Below are positions 16,410 to 24,793 of a stretch of 56,432 nt of DNA, piece after piece. Under the pieces are notes generated by a model, which had not been told where the DNA came from, ran no database searches, and was given only the letters and a program-made list of their open reading frames with translations. A program made the translations under genes and the position numbers. Location of the stretch: NCBI GenBank assembly GCA_019233755.1, contig JAFAMD010000063.1:1-56432 (forward strand), read 5' to 3'. Origin of the DNA: Acidobacteriaceae bacterium (GTDB lineage Bacteria > Acidobacteriota > Terriglobia > Bryobacterales > Bryobacteraceae). Each line of letters begins with the position of its first letter. The first letter of the stretch is position 1.

Positions 16410-18413
16410 TCAACTCGGACGCCTGAGCCCCAGCTTAGCCATGCGTGTCTCTAGCGTGGTCGGCTTAAACCCAAGCTGGTCCGCCGCTCCGCCGGATCCC
16501 CGAATGCGCCAGCCGGTTCTCTCCAGCACGCTTCGGATGTGTTCTCTCTCGACATCGTCCAGCTTGATGTAGTGTTTTCCGGCAGCAGTTGAGACGGTGG
16601 GCAGAGCAATGGTCAGGTGCGGGCGTGTCGCGACAATCATCGCGCGTTCTACGACGTTGCGCAGTTCCCGCACGTTGCCCGGCCACGAGTACTTCTGTAG
16701 CGCGGCCATATTCTCGCGCGAGATCGCCTCAATCGGTTTGCCCAATGCCTTTGAGAACTCCCCGACGAACTTCCATACCAGCAGGGGAATGTCTTCAACC
16801 CGTTCCCGCAAAGGCGGTACCCGAACCGGGAAAACGTTGAGCCGGTAGAACAAGTCTTCGCGAAACGTACCCTCGGCGATTCGCTCCTCGAGACTCCGGT
16901 GCGTGGCCGCGATGATCCGTACATCCACTCGCATCGCTTTCGGACTCCCGAGCCGCTCGAACTCTTTCTCCTCCAATACCCGCAGTAACTTGATCTGGGC
17001 TTCTGGCGGCAGGTCGCCGATCTCGTCCAGAAAGATGGTCGAATGGTCCGCCAGCTCGAAGCGCCCGATCTGCCGCGTCAGAGCGCCCGTAAAAGCTCCT
17101 TTCTCGCGGCCGAACAGTTCGCTCTCAATCAGTGTGGCGGGAATGGCTGCGCAGTTCACGCGCACCATCGTGCGTGCGCGGCGGGCGCTGCGTTCGTGAA
17201 TCTGCGTCGCAAACAACTCTTTCCCCGTGCCGGTTTCTCCCAGCAGCAGTACGGTCGAGTCAGTCGCGGCCACCTGTTCGACTTGCTCGAGCACCCGCAG
17301 GACGGCGCGGCTCCGGCCGACGACGGGGCCCGGCCCGAGCCGCTCCTGCACTTCGCGGCGAAGGTAGACGTTCTCCGCTTGCAACAGGTCGCGCAAGCGT
17401 AAAACCTCGCCGAGCGCGGTGTGCAACGCAGCGTCGCTTTGTTTACGGCTGAGTGCGCTGGCGATCACCTGCGCAAGCAGGCGGAGACGGTTGACGGTTT
17501 CCGGGGGCCACGGCCGCGCCTCTTGCGCCGTGGCAAAGGAAATCACCCCGACGATTCGCCCGCCGACGGAGAAAGGGATCGCTGCTCCGGAGTTGGTGCC
17601 GTAGTACCGCAGGCTTTCGCGCTCCCTGGCATCCGGCACCTCATCGAGGGACGAGAAGGCCGCCACATCCCCATTGCGGATCTTGGCCAGCGACCAGGGA
17701 AACTGCTCCTTGGCAGATACCCGCTCTGGCGGCTGCTCGAACCCGGCACGCGTCCAGTGGTGTGTCAAAACGAAATCGTCTTCGCCTTCGGAGAGCTGGA
17801 ACAGGGCGCTGCGGTCGAGATCCAGCATGTCGCCGATGCGGCGTTGCGCGTCCTCGATAGCCTGGTCGATCTGCTCCGTGCCCAGGTTGACGAACCGTGC
17901 CGAGAGCTCACTAAGCAGCCGTTCGAACTCCAGGCGCTCATCGAGCGCCCGGCGCTGCTCGTCCTCGTTGCGGCGGCGCTCCCTGATGTCCACGACCGAC
18001 GCGAGTACGAACAGCCCTGCCGTCGTTTGTATCGAATTCAGACCGATCTCGACCGGGATTTGCGAGCCGTCCTTATGCCGGCCGAATAGCTCGCGCCCTG
18101 CTCCCATTGGCCGGGTTTGAGGATTACCGAGGTAGCTCAATCGGTGTTCCGTATGAAGCCGTTGGAGGGCCTCCGGTAACAGCACCTCGACCGGCTGGCC
18201 GATCAACTCGTTGCGCGCGTAACCGAACTGTTGTTCCAGTGCGTGGTTGACCACCACAATGCTCCCCGCAGGCTCCACGATGAGCACGCCGCTCGGCGAT
18301 GCCTCGATGGCGAGCTGGAACAGGTCGTCAGTGCGGATAGCGTCCGCATCGAGACCCGCTAAGCTTCCGGAGAGTTCCGTCGCGTCGATCTTGCTTGGCG
18401 CTGGGCTTCCCAA
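16410..18413 (-). CDS. sigma-54-dependent activator with PAS and GAF domains (FhlA-like)
   Basis: Cytoplasmic enhancer-binding protein (667 aa) that opens sigma-54 promoters. Domain order: a PAS domain (about residues 28-145, VEPAGSIVVVNHALEQQFGY), a GAF domain (about 165-325, ending around GRIVGVISFATAQEARPW), the AAA+ domain (about 365-590) and a C-terminal Fis-type helix-turn-helix (about 625-665, GGAADQLGFKPTTLETRM). The AAA+ domain has Walker A GETGTGKE from residue 392, the sigma-54 contact loop GAFTGA at 439-444 and Walker B TIFLDEIGDLPP. No receiver domain is present, so control is through ligand binding by PAS/GAF. The adjacent ABM gene, with a -24/-12-like element, is the best local target; the signal is unknown. 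Confidence 0.95.
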   Translation of the reverse strand: MGSPAPSKIDATELSGSLAGLDADAIRTDDLFQLAIEASPSGVLIVEPAGSIVVVNHALEQQFGYARNELIGQPVEVLLPEALQRLHTEHRLSYLGNPQTRPMGAGRELFGRHKDGSQIPVEIGLNSIQTTAGLFVLASVVDIRERRRNEDEQRRALDERLEFERLLSELSARFVNLGTEQIDQAIEDAQRRIGDMLDLDRSALFQLSEGEDDFVLTHHWTRAGFEQPPERVSAKEQFPWSLAKIRNGDVAAFSSLDEVPDARERESLRYYGTNSGAAIPFSVGGRIVGVISFATAQEARPWPPETVNRLRLLAQVIASALSRKQSDAALHTALGEVLRLRDLLQAENVYLRREVQERLGPGPVVGRSRAVLRVLEQVEQVAATDSTVLLLGETGTGKELFATQIHERSARRARTMVRVNCAAIPATLIESELFGREKGAFTGALTRQIGRFELADHSTIFLDEIGDLPPEAQIKLLRVLEEKEFERLGSPKAMRVDVRIIAATHRSLEERIAEGTFREDLFYRLNVFPVRVPPLRERVEDIPLLVWKFVGEFSKALGKPIEAISRENMAALQKYSWPGNVRELRNVVERAMIVATRPHLTIALPTVSTAAGKHYIKLDDVEREHIRSVLERTGWRIRGSGGAADQLGFKPTTLETRMAKLGLRRPS

Positions 18414-18487
18414 AACCTTCTCGCGCAGGGTTTCTCCAAGACAACCTGCGCAATCGGGGTTTTACCACAACTCGAACCCGACGGGCA

Positions 18488-18604
18488 ATTGGAGATTCTC
18501 CGGTATATCGGAGGATGTATGGCGCCACGGCAGCCCCAAAGGCGCGCCTCTGTATCTTCGCTGTCAATAACTTGAAACGCGCGAGAGGTCGGACCAGCGT
18601 TGGA
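18488..18604 (+). repeat. direct repeat, copy A (about 117 bp)
   Basis: This segment shares 20- to 30-base blocks with copy B at 20041-20156. These include the opening ATTGGAGATTCTCCGG, then ATATCGGAGG, TATCTTC-N3-TCAA and AACTTGAAACGCG, with small gaps between. It contains an imperfect hairpin (CTCCG at 18498-18502 with CGGAG at 18509-18513). It lies in non-coding DNA upstream of the activator gene. The two copies bracket the decayed 18.6-20.0 kb segment. The element type is unknown. Confidence 0.75.
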
Positions 18605-18638
18605 AACAACCGGCCGAAAAGAGAATCTTAGATAGGCC

Positions 18639-19230
18639 GTGCGGCAGGACTCCAGTATGCGAAAAGCAGAAACGCAACCCAGGGGAGAGCGGCAGATGCT
18701 CGATGGAAAGATCCCCGCCTTCACGCGGCAGCCTGCGCGGGATGAACTCGTTACCGCCGGCAAGAAACTGCGCGACCGGTGCCCGCGCGAGTCGCACGCG
18801 GTCTGGAAAGCTCCGCACAACCGTCCGGATCTCATTCGACTCATCGAACAGGCCAATGCCGGACGCATACCTCAATTGATTCCAATTCTTCACGGCCGCA
18901 TGCTGCAATCGGCTTTCACCTTCTAATCGGGCCGCGGCGCTCAATATGGCTGCGGACCTCGCAGTAACCCCAGCAACCGGTATCCGCGTGCAGGCTTGCG
19001 GCGACGCTCACTTGGTAGACTTCCGCTGTTACACGACCGGAACGCCGTGTGATCTTCGCCATTAACGGGACAGCCGGCCGTGATCACCGGATATTGGCCG
19101 CAGTGACTCTTTCGATAAGGCGATGGTGGCTTTCTCCACCGCCTACGCCGACCAAACTGAACAAGACTACGACGTTCTGAAGAAAGCAGCCCGGGACGGG
19201 CGGCTGGAAGTGGCGCTGGAACGGGAATAG
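18639..19230 (+). pseudogene. DUF2252 family pseudogene
   Basis: Remains of a DUF2252 gene (normally about 400-480 aa), broken and shortened. The first frame gives GKKLRDRCPRESHAVWKAP, then RPDLIRLIEQANAGRIPQL and GRMLQSAFTF before a stop at 18924. A second frame continues with ALNMAADLAVTPATGIRVQ and ACGDAHLVDF. A third gives PERRVIFAING. The extreme C-terminus, AFSTAYADQTEQDYDVL with a short tail, ends in TAG at 19228. About 300 residues of the middle are deleted. These blocks are in the order of the intact family, so this is a degenerated copy and not a set of chance matches. The antisense open frame over the first part is a shadow. Confidence 0.8.
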
Positions 19231-19781
19231 CGCCCCTCGCTTAATCGTTCCTCATTCGGTGGATAACGCGTCGTCGCATTGGGTAGCTCAGAGAACAACA
19301 ACTCGGCCGTGTGCGCCTGTACCTCCGGGGGCGCCTTCCCTTCTGGCTGCTTAGTGCGCTCGCGTTCCGCCAACTTCCACTCCAGCTCCCGTAGCTTCGC
19401 CTGCTGATCGCAATTCTCGTTCCGCGCCTTCGCAAATTTATCGATCATCCACATCCGGTCCTTTCGGAAACCCTGCACCGCATTCAACGATCGGTAAAAC
19501 GCCCGTTCCGCCGCCGTCTTGTACCTTTGCATGCACTGCAAATGCGCCCGCTCCGCCTCGCTCCACTCCTGCGGATCATCCTCCCGGCCGAACACCGCCG
19601 CTTCGGCCTCCTCCAGCTTTCGGATCGCCCGCCGCAGAAACCAGTCGTTCGTGATCAGCAGCTTCACCAGCCGCTCTTCCGCATATCCTTCCGGCTCATA
19701 TTCGTTCCACCAGCCGAAATAAACTTCCTCGTAGTCGGCCTGCGACTCACCCGGCAGAATGATGGTGTTCTTTGCCAGCAC
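19167..19781 (-). CDS. hypothetical protein with KHG-LAKN N-terminal motif, frameshifted at its 5' end
   Basis: Unknown function. The 204 residues are mostly charged helices (VKLLITNDWFLRRAIRKLEE, then a heptad-like region to about 150). Sequence directly upstream in the same frame reads PKTDTGKAKASRNSTKHGV, the N-terminal pattern of a widespread bacterial hypothetical family (TGPKTPEGKxRxxxNxxKHG). Its likely ATG at 19870-19872 (MAKAKNPGVG) is one base out of frame, apparently because of an extra G in a GGGG run near 19832. The last 20 or so residues are read antisense through the DUF2252 remnant, so the natural C-terminus has probably been lost. The gene may therefore be non-functional. GTG at 19781 is only the first start left in frame. 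Confidence 0.5.
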   Translation of the reverse strand: MLAKNTIILPGESQADYEEVYFGWWNEYEPEGYAEERLVKLLITNDWFLRRAIRKLEEAEAAVFGREDDPQEWSEAERAHLQCMQRYKTAAERAFYRSLNAVQGFRKDRMWMIDKFAKARNENCDQQAKLRELEWKLAERERTKQPEGKAPPEVQAHTAELLFSELPNATTRYPPNEERLSEGRYSRSSATSSRPSRAAFFRTS

Positions 19782-20040
19782 CCCGTGCTTGGTCGAATTG
19801 CGGCTCGCCTTCGCCTTGCCCGTATCGGTCTTCGGTCCGCCGCCCCACGCCCGGATTCTTCGCCTTCGCCATCCCGCCCGAGTATCGGCACAAAGCCCCT
19901 CCGCCGTCCCGCGCCAATCCCGTCTAAGTCCCTCATTCCAGGCGAAAAGCGAATTCTGTCGAATCTGTCACCGCCCATTCCGCACTTCAAAGGGAAAGTT
20001 CGTTCCGCAATGGCCTCCACGGGCTTTGTTCAAGATCATC

Positions 20041-20156
20041 ATTGGAGATTCTCCGGAATATCGGAGGCATATGAGACCGGGGCAGTCCGGCAATACGGCT
20101 CGATATCTTCACCATCAACAACTTGAAACGCGGAGAATCGGCCGGACCGGAATTGG
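20041..20156 (+). repeat. direct repeat, copy B (about 116 bp)
   Basis: Second copy of the element at 18488-18604, in the same orientation. It starts ATTGGAGATTCTCCGGAATA and ends near GGCCGGACCGGAATTGG. The remaining sequence of the 19873-20337 interval, between the hypothetical gene and tolC, shows no supportable gene. Confidence 0.75.
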
Positions 20157-20337
20157 CAGGCGCGGTGCGAGAGGCAAGGGACTGACTGGTCGAACTCTCT
20201 ACCCGGATGGGAGGAGCACTACCACCAGCCTGCTGTTGAAGAGGACGACGAGCGCGCTGTTGGAATGCACGTCGCGGCGATCTTGCTGCTCGGATTGGTG
20301 GCTGGCCACACAGAGCGCCACGAAGGTGAGAAGTACG

Positions 20338-21720
20338 ATGACACGAGCTTTCCTATGCCTCGCACTGGCGGCGTTTACAGTGGCTGCTCAACAGCCCGCC
20401 GCTCAGCAGCCTGTTTCTCCGCAGCCCGCTGCTCAGCAGCCTGTTTCTCCGCAGCCCGCTGCTCAGCAGCCGGAACTGCCGCCGGAACTCACTCTCTCCC
20501 AAGCTCTAAACATCGCGCTGTCAAACAGCATCAACATCCGGACGGCGCTGGCCCGGTTGGAGCAGGCCACCGGGCAATATGCGGAGAACCGGGCTCCACT
20601 GCTGCCTCAACTCTACGTCAGCGCCCACCAAAACTACCAGACGGTGAATCTGATCGGCCTGGGAATTCCCATTGCAACCGAAACGGGAAAAATCGGACCC
20701 TTCGCTTCGATGGATGCCCGTGTCTTCCTGAGCCAGGAGCTATTGAACTTTTCCAAGATACGGGCTTGGAAGAGTTACCGTTCCCGCGAGCAAGCTTCCC
20801 GTCTCCTGTCAGACAACGCGCGCGAAGTTGTAGCACTGAACGTTATTGCCGGTTACCTCGACGCGCTGCGGGCCAAAGCAACCCGGGATACGCTGGCGGC
20901 GGAAACGAAACTGGCGAACGACCTGTACCGCATTACCAGAGACCGAGTGAGCCAGGGTGTCTCCGCCGAATTGGACGCGAATCGGTCGATGCAGCAGGTG
21001 AACGCGCTCGAGCAGCAGCGGCAGGAGGCTGAACAAAGCTATATCGCAGCAAAGCTGAACCTTGCCAATATCCTGCAGGCGCACGTTACCTCGGCTTATG
21101 AAGTCTCTGATCCTACGGCTTATGGCACAGGAAACGCGCCGGATCGCGATGCCACGCTCAAGACTGCTCTCGCTACACGATCCGATTATCAGTCTCTGGA
21201 AGCGAGCGTACAGGCGGCCGAACTGCAAGTACGGTCAGTGAAGGCCTCCAGGTTGCCGAGCTTGCGGTTGGAGTTCGACGACGGCCAAAGCGGAACTACA
21301 CCGTCACACAACGTGAACACCTATACCTTGCAAGGCGTGATTGAGTTCCCCATATACACCGGCGGGCGCACTAAAGGGGAGATCGAGGAAGCCCAAGGCG
21401 CGCTTCGCGAAGCCCGAACTGCTCTCGATGAGAATCGCTCACAAATCGAGACGGACGTGCTGACAGCAATCTCCGGTGTGGAGTGGGCTCTCAAAGAAGT
21501 GGAAACCAGCTCCGGGAATGTGAAATTATCCCGGCAAGAGGTGGATTTGACGGTCTCACGCTTCACTCAGGGCATCTCGGACAACACTGAAGTCGTGAAC
21601 GCCCAAGTGCGGCTTTCGCAGGCCGACGACGCGAACATCCGCGCCCAGTATGCACTCGGATTGGCGCGCGCGGACCTGGCGCGGGCCATGGGCGCGGCGG
21701 AGAAAACGTATCGCAGGTAA
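20338..21720 (+). CDS. TolC-family outer-membrane efflux protein
   Basis: Outer-membrane channel (460 aa) of the TolC/OEP family, first gene of a five-gene exporter operon. I chose the ATG at 20338 because a signal peptide follows (TRAFLCLALAAFTVAAQQP) and GGTGAG precedes it; the longer frame upstream runs through repeat DNA. Residues about 20-47 are a Pro/Gln linker encoded by 30-bp tandem repeats. Two OEP repeats follow, beginning at LTLSQALNIALSNSINIRTA, with TYTLQGVIEFPIYTGGRTKG marking the second half. Long alpha-helical stretches form the periplasmic tunnel. It should dock with the HlyD-like adaptor encoded 17 bases downstream and provide the exit for the ABC-2 exporter. Confidence 0.92.
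   Translation: MTRAFLCLALAAFTVAAQQPAAQQPVSPQPAAQQPVSPQPAAQQPELPPELTLSQALNIALSNSINIRTALARLEQATGQYAENRAPLLPQLYVSAHQNYQTVNLIGLGIPIATETGKIGPFASMDARVFLSQELLNFSKIRAWKSYRSREQASRLLSDNAREVVALNVIAGYLDALRAKATRDTLAAETKLANDLYRITRDRVSQGVSAELDANRSMQQVNALEQQRQEAEQSYIAAKLNLANILQAHVTSAYEVSDPTAYGTGNAPDRDATLKTALATRSDYQSLEASVQAAELQVRSVKASRLPSLRLEFDDGQSGTTPSHNVNTYTLQGVIEFPIYTGGRTKGEIEEAQGALREARTALDENRSQIETDVLTAISGVEWALKEVETSSGNVKLSRQEVDLTVSRFTQGISDNTEVVNAQVRLSQADDANIRAQYALGLARADLARAMGAAEKTYRR
20392..20481 (+). repeat. three 30-bp tandem repeats in the tolC-like gene
   Basis: Units at 20392-20421, 20422-20451 and 20452-20481 encode QPAAQQPVSP twice and then QPAAQQPELP. The first two units differ at a single base, so the duplication is recent and copy number may vary between strains. 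Confidence 0.9.
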
Positions 21721-21737
21721 GAACAGTCGAGGGTCCT

Positions 21738-22892
21738 ATGAAACGAAATTGGATGCTCTTCGGAATCATCCTTTTGGTTCTGTCCGGATGTAGAGAGAAA
21801 GAACCGGAAGGCACGATCTTCGTGAGCGGGCGCATTGACGGAGACACCGTGGACATCTCATCGAAAATACCTGGGCGAATCACGACTCTCACGGTGCGCG
21901 AGGGTGACCCTGTGGAAGCCGGGCAGGTGGTGGCCTCGCTTTCGAGCGACCAGTTTGACGCAAGACGCGATGCGCAGAGAGCGCTGGTGGTGGCCGAGCA
22001 GCGAACTGTTGAGCAGTTGCAGCGGCAGCTTGCCACCTACGGCGAAAAGATAAGACAAGCGCAGTTATACACCGACCAGGCGGAGACGAATGCGCCAGGG
22101 CAAGTCAAGCAGGCCGAGGCTGATCTCGCGGCCCGCAAGGCGGAACTCGCGCGTTGGGAAGCCGAACTGAAGCAGGCCCAGATCGATGCGCAACGGTATC
22201 CCCCTTTAGCAAAAACAGGCGCGGTCGCGCCACAACTGTCGGAGCAGTACCAGACGAAGGAGACGGTAGCGCAGCAATCCACTGACGCAGCTCGCAAGCA
22301 GGTGGCGGCGGCTGAGGCCGCGCTCCAGCAGGCGCAGTCGCAAATGCAGAACATTCCCATCCAGGCGGCCAATCGCCAGACCCTGGAGCGGCAGGTTGAC
22401 GAACTCAAAGCGCAGATCGCCTCAGCCCAGGCGGATGTAGAGGCGAACAAGGCAGATCTGCGGAAAGCGGAAGCAGACATCGCCGACCTGACGATTCACG
22501 CGCCCATCGCTGGCACGATTCTGACGCGCTCCGCCGAGCCGGGCAGAGTGATCGAAGCGGGACAGACGATCTTCACCATGGTTGATTTGCACAAGCTTTA
22601 TTTGCGCGGCTTCGTTCCAGAAGGCACCGTCGGCAAAGTAAAGGTAGGCCAGCGAGCGCAGGTGTGGCTGGATTCGAATCCGAAGGAGGCCGTCCCGGCA
22701 CAAGTGATCCGCATCGACCCGCAGGTCATGTTCACCCCGGAAAACACGTACTTCAAGGAAGATCGCGTGAAGCAGGTAATGGGGCTGAAGCTCGGGCTGT
22801 TGGGCGCGTACGGTTATGCCAAGCCGGGAATGCCGGCCGACGGACGAATCTATACGCAGGAGCAGACACAGGGCCAGGCAGGGAGACCTTGA
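21738..22892 (+). CDS. HlyD-family adaptor lipoprotein of an ABC exporter
   Basis: Periplasmic adaptor (membrane fusion protein, 384 aa) similar to YbhG. It links the inner-membrane ABC-2 transporter to the TolC-like channel. The N-terminus is a lipoprotein signal with lipobox LSGC (Cys about residue 17), so it is lipid-anchored. The first half of the biotinyl-lipoyl domain (GRITTLTVREGDPVEAGQVV, about 46-65) is followed by a long Gln/Ala-rich coiled coil (about 75-245). The second half then follows (ADLTIHAPIAGTILTRSAEPG with one residue variation, about 245-270) and a beta-barrel domain (FVPEGTVGKVKVGQRAQVWL). Its TGA stop overlaps the ATG of the ATPase gene by one base. Confidence 0.93.
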   Translation: MKRNWMLFGIILLVLSGCREKEPEGTIFVSGRIDGDTVDISSKIPGRITTLTVREGDPVEAGQVVASLSSDQFDARRDAQRALVVAEQRTVEQLQRQLATYGEKIRQAQLYTDQAETNAPGQVKQAEADLAARKAELARWEAELKQAQIDAQRYPPLAKTGAVAPQLSEQYQTKETVAQQSTDAARKQVAAAEAALQQAQSQMQNIPIQAANRQTLERQVDELKAQIASAQADVEANKADLRKAEADIADLTIHAPIAGTILTRSAEPGRVIEAGQTIFTMVDLHKLYLRGFVPEGTVGKVKVGQRAQVWLDSNPKEAVPAQVIRIDPQVMFTPENTYFKEDRVKQVMGLKLGLLGAYGYAKPGMPADGRIYTQEQTQGQAGRP

Positions 22893-24793
22893 TGCCTGAC
22901 GGACTCGTCGTCGAAGCCGCCTCACTCGCGAAAAGCTATGGTTCGCTCAAAGCCCTTGATGAAGTCAGCTTTGAGGTCCGGCCGGGAGAGATCTTCGGCT
23001 TCATTGGCGCAGATGGGGCCGGCAAGACAACGGCGTTCCGCATCATCGGTGGGGTGCTGGCGCCCGGTGGCGGAGAAGTTCGCGTTCTGGGGCAAACGCC
23101 TCGCGAGGCACGTCCACGCGTGGGTTATCTCACCCAGCCGTTCAGCCTGTATCAGGACCTTAGCGTCGACGAGAATCTTAATTATGCAGGCGGATTACGC
23201 GAGGTCGCGCCAGCGGATTATTCAACGCGAAGAGAACGTTATTTCAAACTGTTCGACCTGATCCGCTTCACCACCCGGCTGGCCGGCCGGCTGAGCGGCG
23301 GTATGAAACAGAAGCTGGCGCTGACGAGTGCGCTGATCGCGGACCCGGCACTGCTTCTGCTGGATGAGCCGACGACGGGCGTAGATCCCGTGACGCGCCG
23401 CGACTTCTGGGATGCGCTGACGTCGCTGGCCACGGGCGGGATGAGCATTATCGTTGCTACGCCTTACCTGGATGAGGCGGAACGTTGCCACCGGGTGGCA
23501 TTGATGGAGCGCGGCAAGATCTACGATATCGACACTCCGGCCCGCTTTCGTTCCAAGATGGGGCTCACGCGATTGGAGATCGAGGTCGAGCCGCTGTCGA
23601 AAGCTGAAGGTGTGCTCGCTCAATCCCCTGAAGCAGAAGACGTCCAGCGATTTGGCGACCGGCTGGACGTGATGGCGGCCAACCCCGACGCTGCCGAGGC
23701 TGACTTGCGCCAGCGTGCTTCAGCGAATGGTTTGTGCGTCAAAGAAATTCGCCGCTCTCAACCAACACTCGAAAACGCCTTTGTAGGGCAGTTGCGGCAG
23801 ATGCGAGGCGCACAGCCGACTCCCCACTTTCCAAACCCTTCTCCACCCCTGAACCGGCATGATGTGGTAATCGGCGCCAAAGACCTGAACAGACGATTCG
23901 GATCGTTTCAGGCGGTGAAGAATTTCCAACTGGAGATCCGCAACGGCGAAATCTATGGGCTACTGGGAGCCAATGGCGCCGGCAAAACCACTTCGATCAA
24001 AATCATGTGCGGATTGATCGAACCGACGTCCGGCAGCGTCACGCTGCTGGGAAAGTCCAAGGGACTCCGCTCGCCCGAGGTGCGCTCCAGGATTGGCTAT
24101 ATGTCCCAGAAGTTCACGCTCTACGACGACCTCACCATAGGCGAGAACCTCGACTTCTATGCCCGTCTGTATGGCGTGGACGAGCGCGTACGCGAGGAGC
24201 GCAAAAAGTGGGTGCTCGCGACCGCGGAGCTGAGCAATGAGGCGGGAATGCTCACCGAATCCCTGCCCGGCGGCTGGAAGCAGCGAGTGGCATTCGGCGC
24301 AGCCGTAATGCATGAGCCGGAGGCGATCTTTCTGGATGAACCGACGTCTGGCGTGGACCCGCTTGCGCGGCGTGCCATGTGGCGAATGATCAACGAATTT
24401 GCCGATCGGGGAGCGGGCATTTTGGTGGTGACTCACTACCTGGAAGAAGCCGAGCAGTGCAACCAGCTCGGTTTTATGGTGGCCGGCGAGATTATTGCGC
24501 ATGGATCGCCCAGCGAAGTGAAGGCCAATATGAAAGGAACGCTCTCCGAGATCGAAACAGGCCAGCCGGAGCTCGCGCTCACCACGCTGAAACGAAAATT
24601 CGGTGCTTCGCGGGTATCGCTGTTCGGCGACAAGCTGCACCTTGTGACAGAAAACGACGCACAGGAGAAGGAAGCGGCTGCTGAACTGGAGAGCGCTGGC
24701 GTCCGCGTGATCGCCTGGAATCCCGCACGGTTCTCGTTGGAAGACGTTTTCATTTCCCTGATCGAATCGCGCAGAGAGGCGATCCCGCTATGA
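22892..24793 (+). CDS. ABC transporter ATPase with two fused nucleotide-binding domains (YbhF-like)
   Basis: Cytoplasmic ATPase subunit (633 aa) carrying two complete nucleotide-binding domains in tandem, like YbhF. Domain 1 (about residues 6-230) has Walker A GADGAGKTT, signature LSGGMKQK and Walker B LLLLDEPTTG. Domain 2 (about 325-560) has GANGAGKTT, an altered signature LPGGWKQR and IFLDEPTSG. The altered second signature is usual in this subfamily. I start the gene at the ATG overlapping the adaptor's stop; an earlier in-frame start would lie deep inside the adaptor gene. It overlaps the first permease gene by 4 bases (ATGA), so translation of the operon is coupled. The likely substrates are drugs or other amphipathic molecules, by analogy only. 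Confidence 0.94.
   Translation: MPDGLVVEAASLAKSYGSLKALDEVSFEVRPGEIFGFIGADGAGKTTAFRIIGGVLAPGGGEVRVLGQTPREARPRVGYLTQPFSLYQDLSVDENLNYAGGLREVAPADYSTRRERYFKLFDLIRFTTRLAGRLSGGMKQKLALTSALIADPALLLLDEPTTGVDPVTRRDFWDALTSLATGGMSIIVATPYLDEAERCHRVALMERGKIYDIDTPARFRSKMGLTRLEIEVEPLSKAEGVLAQSPEAEDVQRFGDRLDVMAANPDAAEADLRQRASANGLCVKEIRRSQPTLENAFVGQLRQMRGAQPTPHFPNPSPPLNRHDVVIGAKDLNRRFGSFQAVKNFQLEIRNGEIYGLLGANGAGKTTSIKIMCGLIEPTSGSVTLLGKSKGLRSPEVRSRIGYMSQKFTLYDDLTIGENLDFYARLYGVDERVREERKKWVLATAELSNEAGMLTESLPGGWKQRVAFGAAVMHEPEAIFLDEPTSGVDPLARRAMWRMINEFADRGAGILVVTHYLEEAEQCNQLGFMVAGEIIAHGSPSEVKANMKGTLSEIETGQPELALTTLKRKFGASRVSLFGDKLHLVTENDAQEKEAAAELESAGVRVIAWNPARFSLEDVFISLIESRREAIPL

Noticed and set aside
18564..18944. 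Minus-strand open frame over the start of the DUF2252 remnant
   Set aside because: The plus strand carries recognisable DUF2252 blocks, and the antisense frame has no recognisable features.
20157..20337. Open frames upstream of the tolC-like gene, including one that starts MHVAAILLLGLVAGHTERHE and could be read as a TetR tail
   Set aside because: They have no convincing family motif; the signal peptide and ribosome site place the real start at 20338.
22670..22681. GGATTCGAATCC, a tRNA-like palindrome
   Set aside because: It lies inside the conserved HlyD-like coding sequence and has no tRNA arms around it.
22664..22891. Upstream in-frame extension of the fused ATPase gene
   Set aside because: It lies inside the adaptor gene, and the ABC homology begins right after the ATG at 22892.
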